A DNA stretch of 64,000 nt from positions 60,951,885 to 61,015,884 of the forward strand of contig CM077161.1 in NCBI GenBank assembly GCA_039583875.1, given 5' to 3'. Of this stretch, positions 53,897 through 63,754 are shown one piece after another (the first letter of the stretch is position 1; every line of letters starts with the position of its first letter). Under the pieces are notes generated by a model, which was not told the origin of the DNA, did no database searches, and saw only the letters and a list, made by a program, of their open reading frames with translations. The position numbers and the translations under genes were made by a program. The DNA comes from Platanthera guangdongensis. Taxonomy: Eukaryota; Streptophyta; Magnoliopsida; Asparagales; Orchidaceae.

Positions 53897-55030
53897 TTAG
53901 CCATCCTTCTTGGGAGCAAGCAGAGCTGGAACAGTACAAGGACTCATACTAGTCCTAATAAACCCCTTCTTCAACAAGCCCTCGATCTGAACCTGCAACT
54001 CCTTATGGGCAGCGGGATGGAGTCGGTAATGGGGTTGGTTGGGCAAGGAAGATCTCGGGATGAGATCTATCGCATGCTGAATATCTCTAAGTGGAGGTAA
54101 TGTCGATGGCAACTCATCCGGGTACGTATCCCTATACTCTTCCAACAATACCCGTAACTCACTGGGCAGATCATCCGATACTCCAAAATCCGTCTTTGCA
54201 CATAGAAGGACTAGTGCATACATTACTCCATCATGAAACGGGTCCTTAATAAATTCTTTTCTTCCGACTAGGTTCAAGGCCTTCCTCTTAACTGGTATCG
54301 TGGTGTTCTTAATCGGTCCTACAGGTTCCTTCGGGATAGTCGGCCTCAACGTAATGATTTTGCCACTGAATTTGAATTCATACGTGTTGGCTCTACCAAA
54401 ATGTGTCACATCACGGTCATAGAGCCTAGGGCGGCCTAGTACCACGTGACAAGCGTCCATCGGGAGGACATCACACCATACCTCATCAGTATATGATTTG
54501 AATGAGAGGGGGGCCAGACATCGCTTGGTAACCGGGATGGTGATCTTGTTTATCCAAGCTACCTGATATGGGGTCGGGTGTGGTTCCGTGGTTAGTGCAA
54601 TACGCGTGACGGCGTTCTCAGAAATGACATTCACACAGCTACCACTATCGACAATCAACTTGCAGAGTTTCTCATTACACTTAAAAATCAGAGAAAATAT
54701 TCTCGTCCTCTTCCAATAATCTAATGGACGAGGAGTGTTCAAGATACAATGCATCACCATAACGTGGTAATCGCCCTCTAAATCACTTGGGACCCCTTCT
54801 GGGTCACTCTCCTCAGCAGCCTCATACACTATGTCAGCGGGATCGGTAGACATCTCTAATAGGGCTACGGCCTTAGTCTTCATTGGGCATTCAAACGCAT
54901 AGTGACGTTGAATGCCGCAAGAGTAACATGTAGCGTTGGCCTTGCTAACCTTTCCTATGGGAATACGCTCACTCGTGGGATTCCTAGCAGTTATCCCTAT
55001 AGACTTCGACTCAGTGGACCTAACTTTCCC
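53897..55030 (-). pseudogene. Element G zinc knuckle, protease and start of RT
   Basis: It opens with the gag zinc knuckle CYSCGIQRHYAFEC (about 54930-54890) and continues through a linker to protease with CKLIVDSGSCVNVISENAVT and CHVVLGRPRLYDRDV. It then runs to RT with LPSTLPPLRDIQHAIDLIPR and TVPALLAPKKDG. Its frame differs from the upstream gag, so a frameshift lies near 55030. The DSG active site is intact. Confidence 0.88.
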
Positions 55031-55884
55031 TTATCCATATATGCGGAAGCAGATGCTCCAGCTGTGGACTTATTCTTTGCATTGGAATAGCGGGAGTGGG
55101 CCTTAGAGGCTGGATGTTTTTCAATGTCGAGGGCGGCATTGAAGGTTGTGTTCAGGTCCGTATGACCATAGCGCAAGAGCTTCCTTTGAATCTTGGGTTG
55201 AAGCCCTTTATGAAATCTAGACAAGGTGACCTCGGGGTTCTCCCTAAGATCACAACGCACCATGCGGTCCTTCAGCTCTCCCACAAATTCAGCTATAGAA
55301 TTTGAGTCCTGCCGCGGGGTGGCAAGCTCGTCGAACATTTGTGTTCGGTGGTATGTCGGGACGTATTGATCAGTTAGTAAATTCTTCATCGCCGGCCATC
55401 CTATAAGTGGGACTCTGATCGCGGTCCCTAGCCTACGCTCCTCATTTAGCCAATATGTCTTAGCATGCTTAGTTAACTTCATCCTGGCGACTTGGACCTT
55501 CTGATGGTCCGTGAGAGTGTGCCAATCAAAGTAACATTCCATGTCCACTACCCAAGTGAGGAAGATCTGTGGATATCCCATGCCATCGTAGGTGGGGGCA
55601 TCGATCTTAATGGCCCTAGTAATATCAAAGTCATGCTCATGGTGACAATCTAGGCATGGCATTCGTGGAGAATTCCCATCAGAGTCAGAATCTACTACTG
55701 GTTGGTGCCGGTTTGGCAGCCTCACATTAACGGGTGGAGGTGGTCGTTCTTGGTTCTATAGGATTTGGGCTAGCATGGTCCTAAGTTCCGTCATCTCTAT
55801 TCGTAGTCCCTCAATAGCCTCGATATTCACATCTCGTTGCACATTTACGGCAATTCTAGACGAAGACGTTGTTGTGTACTTCAT
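54997..55884 (-). pseudogene. Element G gag
   Basis: The start ATG is at 55884, about 270 bp after the primer-binding site. The first 40 residues look like a coiled coil (IEAIEGLRIEMTELRTMLAQ) and end at a TAG near 55760. The gag domain follows with KIDAPTYDGMGYPQIFLTWV, KLTKHAKTYWLNEE and PTYHRTQMFDELATPRQDSN. The frame is lost before the zinc knuckle. Confidence 0.85.
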
Positions 55885-56150
55885 TCCTAGTTTAGTGCGC
55901 ATACAGGGTTACCCAAAATTTTGAAAGACGGTTTTTTTGAGACTGGTCCTATAGTTAAAACAAGATTTTTTTTTGTTTTCATAAAGTGACTGGAATGACG
56001 AAAGTTAAAAAAAAAATTATATTTTCGCAGAAAAATAAAGATTTTGGACCGCTATTTGCAGACCGAAAAAAAAAACTATTGCTTTTTTTTTGACTAATAC
56101 GTGGTAACGAAAGAGAGCGAGGACATTTGCAACATAGAAGTTGAAACCTC

Positions 56151-56162
56151 GCTTTGATACCA
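56151..56162 (-). other. Primer-binding site of element G
   Basis: The minus strand reads TGGTATCAAAGC, three bases after the 5' LTR. Complementary to initiator-Met tRNA. Confidence 0.93.
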
Positions 56163-56165
56163 AAT

Positions 56166-57235
56166 TGGTGTAGCGTATATCGCTAACGGAAATCTACACG
56201 AGATAAGGCTCTAGTTCGCTAACAACGCACTCTAGATCCGCCGCACCTACACAACCATCTATCGCCCTTAATACGTGATCGTTTCGCACACAAAACATAA
56301 ATACATCTGAGAAGGATCGACTCTAAAATAGCGATGAAAATGAGTCGGAGTTCACAAAGTTAACGCAAAGTTTGCCAATCCTTTTGAGAGAAAGATCAAG
56401 GCTATAGGCCAAGATCCGCTCAAGCAAAATGGACCTACCCGGTCCGGAAAATGGAAACAAGAACAATAACGTTTTCTAATCAAAGATTTATAAGTGATTA
56501 AAATTTAAAATCCGCGGAGAACATGATGGTTCACCTTCCAAAAATCTAAGAGAGGAAGTACAAAGAGAGGGGAAGAGTTTGCCCAGCCCAAATTCAACGT
56601 GCACACAAGATATGGTGGGAGAATCACTCTCTCCACGGATCCACCGGTGTCACGCCGAATGGGGCTGCAACCTTCTTCCTTGGAGTCGCACCGAAGTAAT
56701 CCACACCGGAGTGTCACCGAAGAGGGGTGGAGGAAGCAAGGGATGGTTTCACACCACAAGGGGGGCGACGGCTAGGAGGAATGCCTGGGCCGAATTCTCT
56801 TTTTGGAGTTTTTTTTAGGATTCAAATTTTTTTGCCTATTAATTCTCATAAAGAGGTCTCCTTATATAGGAGTTACAAACACATAGGAGTTACAAACATA
56901 CATTTAACCGTCCAAAGTGGAGATGACATCTCATCCATCCGGGTGGTTAATTATACACCAAATGTTTTAAATGCAGGAAATAAATAAATAAGTCCACACA
57001 TGAATATAAAATTATTACCCAAGCAAGGAATAATTTTATATTCTCAAATATAAAATAAAAATAACGTAACTAAGAGCATGATTTTAAAATGAATCTTCAA
57101 GTGGGCTTAGCACGCCGCTGATGGAGGTTGTAACGTTGCCTTCTGTTAGCATCATCATGGCTCATAATGTCTTTATGTTGTAGCGCCTCGGCAACCGGAT
57201 CATCATCAAGTAGTGGCGGCGATGCCGCGGCATCA
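56166..57235 (-). repeat. 5' LTR of element G
   Basis: 1070 bp, matching 50110-51182 with scattered substitutions and small indels. Confidence 0.93.
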
Positions 57236-57488
57236 CTCAAAAAGGACCAAACAGTCTTAGTTGACCTCTAAGGATAGCTAAAAGGTTTGCACTTATGATT
57301 TCAAGTGTAAACCATAAGGTATGGAGCTCAAAGGAGTTCCAAGTCTGCAGAGAGAACAAGAACAGCATTGGGTTGTTGACAGCTCTTACAATAGACAAAG
57401 TCTATCCAGATACCAGTGCAAAGAACAGGGCCCCTTTATTACACTTAGACAGTGATTCAGAGGTGGATGAAGCTGAGAGAGATAACGT
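57236..57488 (+). other. Internal Sirevirus sequence between elements G and H
   Basis: It starts with the right TSD of G (CTCAA), so its first bases continue the leader of element C. An open frame (57295-57528) ends RAPLLHLDSDSEVDEAERDN and then SLVGFGQGSLN. The same last residues stand before the second H LTR (61770-61802), so this is probably the 3' end of an H-type internal region fused to C's leader by deletion. Confidence 0.45.
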
Positions 57489-57674
57489 TGGATCCCTAGT
57501 TGGATTTGGGCAAGGTTCACTAAATTAGGATGTTTGACCCAACATGTATAGCCAGGGTCATGTATGTGTCCTAGAGTATAGGACATGTACTTAGAGTCAA
57601 CACTATATGGACCAGCCATCAACAGACTGCAGAAGACTAAAGACTTAGAGAAATTTCAAAGACTCAGAAAATGA

Positions 57675-58475
57675 GTTCGACGTTCGTCGAACTCAGGTTG
57701 ACGAAAGTCGTGCTCAGCTCGACGAAATCAGAGACAATTCTCTGAGCTGAGCTCGATGAACTTTAATCTCAAGTCAACGATTTCCAGAGTATACTTCAAC
57801 ATTCTAAGTCCAGAATTCTTCACACTTAACTCCAGTCGATGAACTTAGTTCTCAGGTCCACGAACTTAGTTCTCAGGTCGATGATCTCTGGGTATTCTAC
57901 TTCAACATCTTGTTTCAGAAACATCTAATTATTCTAAGTTCAGGATCACACTCCAGTCGACGAACTCACCTTCTCAGCTCGACGAACTTATACCACAGTC
58001 TTGGCAAGATTTATCAAGTAGCAGTTAAAAGTTCTCAGCTCGACGAAACTAGATCTCCGGTCGACGAACCCAGTTCTAAGGTCGACGATTTCTGGACACG
58101 TTACTTCAACATTCTTTGTCCAAGAAACATGGAATTCTGAACTCAAGTCGACGAAGTTATATTCTCAGCCCGATGAACTTGATACACAGTTGGCAAAGGT
58201 TCCAGAGAAAGTTCTATCTTCAGCTCGACGATCTTGGATCTCAGTTCGATAAACTTGATAAACAGTTGTCAAAGGTTCCAGAGAAAGGAGTTCAGTCTTC
58301 AGCTCGACGATCTTGGATCTCAGCTCGACGAACAAAGATTATCTGGTCAATGATATCGGATCTCAGCTCGACGAATAAAGATTATCTGGTCAACGAAGTT
58401 GACTTCTCAGCTCGACGAACTCTGGACCCAGCTCGACGAATTCTGTTCTCTGTTCAACGAATTCTGTAAAGTTCC
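57675..58475. repeat. Array of the CAGCTCGACGAA motif in H LTR 1
   Basis: More than twenty copies of TCGACGAA and variants (GTCGACGA, CTCGATGAA, GTCAACGA), commonly preceded by CTCAG. The array lies upstream of the TATA box. Confidence 0.88.
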
Positions 58476-59306
58476 AGACTTAGAAATTTCCCTCCCTTTA
58501 TCTTTTTTCTATTGCAATAATTCCTGAGTAATCAATGCATAAATATTATCTAAATATTATCGTTAGAAGCAAGCATTGATTACGGTCTTCATCAGGATTA
58601 TTGCTTGTCATTTTTCCATGGGTCAGTTGGGGAAATCAATCAATGCAAATATTCTCCAGCCCGTCAGCATTAAATGAAGAAAGAAATTCAAATTTCAAAG
58701 GGAAATTATATGAAAAATATAAAAAGAGATTTTCTTCATCTCTCTCGACATCACGTTGAGAAACAAGAGAAAAAGATACTTATAGAGAAGATAGAACACA
58801 GTGATACACAGAAACAAGCTCTATACCAGAGAAAGAACATCAGGCTGAAGAAGAAGAAGAACAATCATTCAAATCAAGAGTCTTCTTCTATCTTCATTCA
58901 GGATTCTTCAAAGGACAAGAAACATTCAATCTGTCTAGAAGTTCCTAGAGTTCTTCTGGTCAAAGCAAAAATTTGAAGACCTATCACCCTGCTGCAAGGC
59001 TTCAACTTCCTGAACCATTCTATATCTCAGGGGGAGCCTTTGCTAACATCATTTTCCCATAAGAGTCTTCTCAGTTGTATCTGAGAAAGAGATGACAAAA
59101 TCAATCTCTCATCCCCCACTGTATAAAGGGTTCTTAACTCCCTTTAAAAGTTATTCCTGGTTGCATGTCACCTGACCAAAACACTTGAGGATTGGTTTTT
59201 AGCACCTGAACAAAAGCTCATTTGTGGCAGTCACTTAATCAAAAACCTGAGTGGATTCCTACCAGGGTGGTAGAAGAGTGGATGTACCCAAGTTTAGGGG
59301 AACCAC

Positions 59307-59314
59307 TATAAAAT
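59307..59314 (+). promoter_or_regulatory. TATA box of H LTR 1
   Basis: GGAACCACTATAAAATTCTT, preceded by GTGGATGTACCC at 59278. Confidence 0.78.
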
Positions 59315-59451
59315 TCTTGTGTTGTCTGGGTTGCTCTTTTCTTTTGGTCTTATTGTGGCTGTGCTAGTTAGGTTGTTGTGTTTGTGTCTTTAATTTAATA
59401 TCTGCAGCACCAGTAATAAATTGAATTAATTAGCAAAATTTTATAAATACT

Positions 59452-59484
59452 AAATACTCTATTCATCCCCCCTCTAGAGTATTT
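59452..59484 (+). promoter_or_regulatory. LTR-terminal hairpin of H LTR 1
   Basis: The perfect 10-bp stem AAATACTCTA/TAGAGTATTT encloses a TTCATCCCCCCTC loop, 20 bp from the LTR end. Confidence 0.75.
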
Positions 59485-59504
59485 ACATCTAACCCATACT
59501 TTCA

Positions 59505-60737
59505 GATAATTGCAGATTTCATGGGCTGACAGCTACATCTGAAGATGAATACTGCCAGGATCAGCCTGGAAAAAATAAGGTATATTCCCCATATATCATT
59601 GTTGGAGTCAGGATATGAATCCTGTTCAGATTCTGATGCTTTTCATCAAGTGAGGATGAGAGTCCTCTTTCAGAAGATGATACAAATCAAGTGATTGAAA
59701 ATCATGGTGTACTTCTGAAGGCATTCAAAGAAAGCAAGTTGCTTGTTAAGAAACAAGCAGAGGAAATTGCCTCCCTAAAGTTGGCTGCTTCCCAGCAAGA
59801 TGAGACTTCATCTTTGTTATATCTAAAAGTGAGGAAAGTATCACATATGAAGACCACGGTAGATATCCATGTTGAGTCTATCAAATGTAAGGACTCTATT
59901 ATCAAAGATCTTGAAGAGAAACTTGAAAGGGAGAAGAGGATTGTGGCTAATTTCCCTAAGATAGATGCTATCAAGAGAAAATCTTAATCTTAGTGGATTT
60001 CTAAAGTTATCTAATTTCAGAGGATAGACCAAGCTCCTGTCAGATCTCAGTCAACCTCTCACAAGGTAATTCTCGCATCCAACAGGTATGATCAAGACTA
60101 TAAGTGTGGTCACTGGAGGTATGGGAATCTTCCTTGTAAGATTACAAATGTACCTTATAATGGAAGAAGAGAGGTCATGGGATTGAGTGCACAGAAGTCT
60201 CCCCATGCAAAAGTCCAAAAGGCCCATCCTAGACATTTTGTATTTAGTGCCCCAACCACCTCATTCAAGAATGTGGCAATGGCTTATTCTAAGGTTCTTC
60301 CAGTAAGAACTCAAACCAAAGTTAAGTCAGTCGGTGATCCTGACTTGGCTACCCCTGAAGCCATTAAGAACATGCCAACAGTGAGGAAGTTTGTTGCTAA
60401 TGGAGCTCAGAGCAAACTAAGTGCTTCTACTGGCAGGCTAACTTTTGGTCAAGCTCTTGCTGAAAGAAATAAGAAGAAGGCCTCAGTTCTTCCCACTGAA
60501 CAGGCAGCTTGTAGTGGCTTGCACTCCTCCAAGAGTTTTCAAAAGAGGAGGTACAACATCCATGAATGTTGGTGTTGTGGCAAAGTGGGCCACTTTGCCA
60601 TAGATTGTTGGCACAACCCCAGTGTGCCAAAGGCAAGGCAGTGTCTTCCTGACAAGACTCCTGTAGGTACACTTATGCATATTCAAGCTGACAGGAACCT
60701 AGGACCCAAGTCATATTTGGTTCCTAAGGTAAGGTAA
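59505..60737 (+). pseudogene. Element H gag, C-terminal half
   Basis: One frame with several stops. Acidic Ser/Glu segments come first, then a coiled coil (KESKLLVKKQAEEIASLKLA, 59691-59987) and a 186-codon basic stretch ending with the zinc knuckle CWCCGKVGHFAIDC (about 60567-60610). The knuckle and its context (YNIHE before it) match the second knuckle of element A (YNIFD). The capsid N-terminus, leader and primer-binding site are missing. The deletion starts exactly at the LTR end. Confidence 0.82.
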
Positions 60738-61420
60738 ATCTTGTTTTGTAGGATAATCCATGTGGCCATACCCACTTATGGTCCATGGACAAGCATGTAC
60801 AAGCCCTAAGACTGGTACGAAGAATGGATGAACTGGCCACCACGCACAAGATACCTAAGACATGTGCAATTATTAAGGGGGAGCTTGTAATAGAAAGCCA
60901 GATGCATATCAATGGCTAAAGTTCAGAAGCAAAGAAGCTAGTGTGTTCAGAGACTGTGAATCCATCATCTGCTCCTAGTCTACCAGACAGAGATAAGTAG
61001 AATCCACCTAGCTCCTAATTCTACTAAATATTTACTAAATTGCTAAATCTAAGGATTTTAGAGATAAGATAGCTATAATTAAAGTCTGAGAAGAAGTAAG
61101 ACAATTGTCTAAAAACTTGTCTCAATAAATAAGTTAGTGGCTCTCATGCTCACTATGCCATTAGATGAAACTAGACTCCATATCCTCAAACTTGACATAG
61201 GCATGTTAGATCTATATCTAGTTGCACTCCACTATGACACACATTAAAAATATATATTGCAGGGAAATTTTAACCCTGCAGGATTGGTTGACCTAGTAAG
61301 ACTCATGATTAAATGCAAAAGTTGTCTGTGGGCGGTTAAGTAAAAGAACTAAGTCCACCCATTGATCAATATTTGAACAACAAAAAGGTAAGTTTCTTTT
61401 CGCCTACTCTTTATAATTAA
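60738..61420 (+). other. Pol-deleted junction and pre-envelope spacer of element H
   Basis: No protease, integrase, RT or RNase H remains. A polypurine motif, AAGGGGGAG (60875-60883), of the type repeated in Sireviruses, marks sequence from beyond pol. The rest is AT-rich, with the inverted repeat GCAGGG/CCCTGC near 61260-61280. Confidence 0.6.
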
Positions 61421-61421
61421 C

Positions 61422-61430
61422 TATAAATAA
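61422..61430 (+). promoter_or_regulatory. Putative internal TATA box before the H envelope-like ORF
   Basis: CTATAAATAAAAAATCTTGT, resembling the LTR core, 108 bp before the ATG at 61538. The position is comparable to element A's internal TATA box. Confidence 0.5.
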
Positions 61431-61537
61431 AAAATCTTGTGCATAAATCAAAGTCACTCTTCCTTGCCCTGTCCAGCTTGTATTTCTCTAATAGACGGAA
61501 AACACTTCTCGCTAGACCTCAAAAAATCTCTAGCGAA

Positions 61538-61802
61538 ATGGCGCCCGAAGGTCAGGATTTTCTCTTTGAGGGAGTAGAGGTTGTTCGCAATGAAGAGGTC
61601 TAGCATGTGCTTCATCTTCTGCAAAAATCTAACCTAGCCTTTGTCTTGATGGAGCCCGGTCTGCTGTGGAAGAGGGAAGTGCTAGAATTGTTTGCAAATG
61701 CTAGGGTAGATGCATTGGCAGGCAAGGTCAAGACTGTAGTAAGAGGGAAGAAGATCAATGTTACATCCCTAGTTGGATTTGTGCTAGGTTCACTAAATTA
61801 GG
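61538..61802 (+). pseudogene. N-terminus of the element H envelope-like ORF, truncated
   Basis: The ATG at 61538 opens MAPEGQDFLFEGVEVVRNEE, then an in-frame TAG and continuation with LELFANARVDA and VVRGKKINV. The FxNxxV...VRGKKI pattern matches the start of element A's extra ORF. After about 75 codons it joins the short sequence SLVGFVLGSLN, which also stands before the first LTR, so most of the ORF is deleted. Confidence 0.55.
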
Positions 61803-63444
61803 ATGTTTGACCCAACATGTATAGCCAGAGTCATGTGTGTGTCCTATAGTGCAGGTCATGTCCTTAGAGTCAACACTACATGGACCAGCCATCAACAGAC
61901 TGCAGAAGTCTCAAGACTTAGTGAAATTTCAAAGACTCAGAAAATGAGTTCGACGTTCATCGAACTCAGGTCGACGAAAGTCATGCTCAACTCGATGAAA
62001 TCAGAGATCATTCTCTGAGCTGAGCTCGATGAACTTGAATCTCCGGTCGATGATTTCCATAGTATACTTCAACATTCCAAGTCCAAAATTCCACTTAACT
62101 CCAGTCGACGAACTTAGTTCTCAAGTCGACGAACTTAGTTCTCAGGTCGACGATCTCTGGGTATTCTACTGCAACATCTTGTTCCAGAAACATCTAAGTA
62201 TTCTAAGTTCAGGATCACACTCCAGTCGACAAGCTCAACTTCTCAGCTCGACGAACTTAGACCATAGTCTTACTAAGTTTTATCAAGTAGCAGTTAGAAG
62301 TTCCCAGTTCTGAGGTCGATGATTTCTGGACACGTTACTTCAACATTCTTAAGTGCAAGAAACATGGAATTATGTTATTCAGTTGATGAAGTTATATTCT
62401 CAGCTCGACGAACTTGATACACAGAGTTGGCAAAGGTTCCAGAGAAAGCAGTTGTCTGTCCTCAGGTTGACGATCTTGGATCTCATCTCGATGAACAACT
62501 ATTATCTGGTCAACGAACTTGACTTCTCAGCTCGATGAATTTTGTTCTCTGTTCAACGAATTCTGTAAAGTTCCAGACTTAGAAATTTCCCTCCCTCTGT
62601 CTCTTTTCTATTGCAATAATTCCTGAGTAATCAATGCATAAATATTCTCTAAATATTACCGTTAGAAGCAAGCATTGATTACAATCTTCATCAGGATTAT
62701 TGCTTGTCGTTTTTCCATGGGATAGTTGGGGAAATCAATAAATACAAATATTCTCCAGGCCGTCAGCATTAAATGAGGAAAGGAATTCAAATTTCAAAGG
62801 GAAATTTTATGGAAAATATAAAAGGCATTTTCTTCATCTCTCTCGACAGAAGAAGACATAGCATATACAGGAGAATAGAAAACTGACACAGAGGATATAC
62901 AGAACCTATAGCTCACAGGGCAACAACACTGTCAAGAGACAACAACCCTAGCCCTTGACCAGAGAAAAGAACAGCAAGCTGAAGAAGAAGAAGAAGAACA
63001 TACATTCAAGATCAAGAGTCTTCTTCATTCTACATCCTAGGATTCTTCAAAGGACAACAAACACTCTATCTGTTAAGAAGTTCCTGGAGTTCTTCTGGTC
63101 AAAGCAAAAGCTTGAAGACCTATCACCCTGCAGCATGGCTTCAACTTCCTGAACCATTCTATATCCCAGGGGGAGCCTTTGCTAACATCATTTTTCCACT
63201 AGAGTCTTATCAGTTGTATTTGAGAAAGAGAAGACAAAATCACTCTCTCATCCCCCACTGTATAAAGGGTTCTTAACTCCCTTCAAAATTTATTCCTGGT
63301 TGCAAGTCACCTGACCAAAAGAATTGAGGATTAGTTTTTGAGCACCGGATCAAAAGCTCATTGGTGGCAGTCACCTGATCAAAAATCGGAGTGAATTCCT
63401 ACTAGGGTGGTAGAAGAGTGGATGTACCCAGGTTGGGGAATCAC

Positions 63445-63452
63445 TATAAAAT
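63445..63452 (+). promoter_or_regulatory. TATA box of H LTR 2
   Basis: GGGAATCACTATAAAATTCT, preceded by GTGGATGTACCC. Confidence 0.76.
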
Positions 63453-63589
63453 TCTTGTGTTGTCTGTGTTACTCTTTTCTTTTATTCTTGTTGTGGTTGT
63501 GCTAGTTAGGTTGCTGTGTCTGTGTTTTTAATTTAATTTCTGCAGCACTAGTAATAAATTGAATTAATTATCAAAATTTTATAAACCCT

Positions 63590-63628
63590 AAATACTCTAT
63601 TCACCCCCCCCCCCCCTCTAGAGTATTT
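63590..63628 (+). promoter_or_regulatory. LTR-terminal hairpin of H LTR 2
   Basis: AAATACTCTA (63590-63599) pairs perfectly with TAGAGTATTT (63619-63628). The loop is TTCA, a long C-run and TC. Confidence 0.75.
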
Positions 63629-63651
63629 CATATTTAACCCTTACTTTCAAT

Positions 63652-63663
63652 TGGTATCAAAGC
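63652..63663 (+). other. Primer-binding site of element H
   Basis: TGGTATCAAAGC, two bases after the LTR, complementary to initiator-Met tRNA. Confidence 0.92.
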
Positions 63664-63754
63664 AAGTTTCCTTTAGTTGTACAAGTTAACCCCTTGAACC
63701 AAAAGATCCTGTGTTAGATCTGAGTTTTATTTCTATTAGATTTATATTCACAGC

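Larger units (their letters stand above)
50110..57235 (-). mobile_element. Element G: CRM/Galadriel-like chromovirus (Ty3/gypsy)
   Basis: 7.1 kb with LTRs 56166-57235 (5') and 50110-51182 (3'). It has a Met-tRNA primer-binding site, gag with a zinc knuckle, pol in one frame, and a chromodomain-like C-terminus whose last codons lie inside the 3' LTR. RT and integrase motifs resemble the CRM/Galadriel branch. It inserted just after the primer-binding site of element C. Confidence 0.92.
57489..59504 (+). repeat. First LTR of element H
   Basis: Pairs with 61762-63649. Homology starts at about 57489. The first TGTT, the usual Sirevirus start, is at 57531, so the 5' edge is uncertain by about 40 bp. 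It ends ACTTTCA but is not followed by a primer-binding site. It contains the TCGACGAA array, core promoter and terminal hairpin. Confidence 0.85.
61762..63649 (+). repeat. Second LTR of element H (5' LTR of the copy running off the window)
   Basis: It matches 57489-59504 with many substitutions and several deletions. A TGTT candidate start is at 61804. It ends TTACTTTCA, followed by a primer-binding site. The TCGACGAA array spans about 61945-62565. Confidence 0.88.

Noticed and set aside
58674..58976. 100-codon Lys-rich frame in H LTR 1
   Set aside because: The equivalent frame in LTR 2 is disrupted and the composition reflects A-rich LTR sequence.
57489..59504. H LTR 1 as a solo LTR
   Set aside because: It is followed directly by H-type gag sequence and preceded by the same short internal end as LTR 2, so it belongs to a multi-LTR structure.
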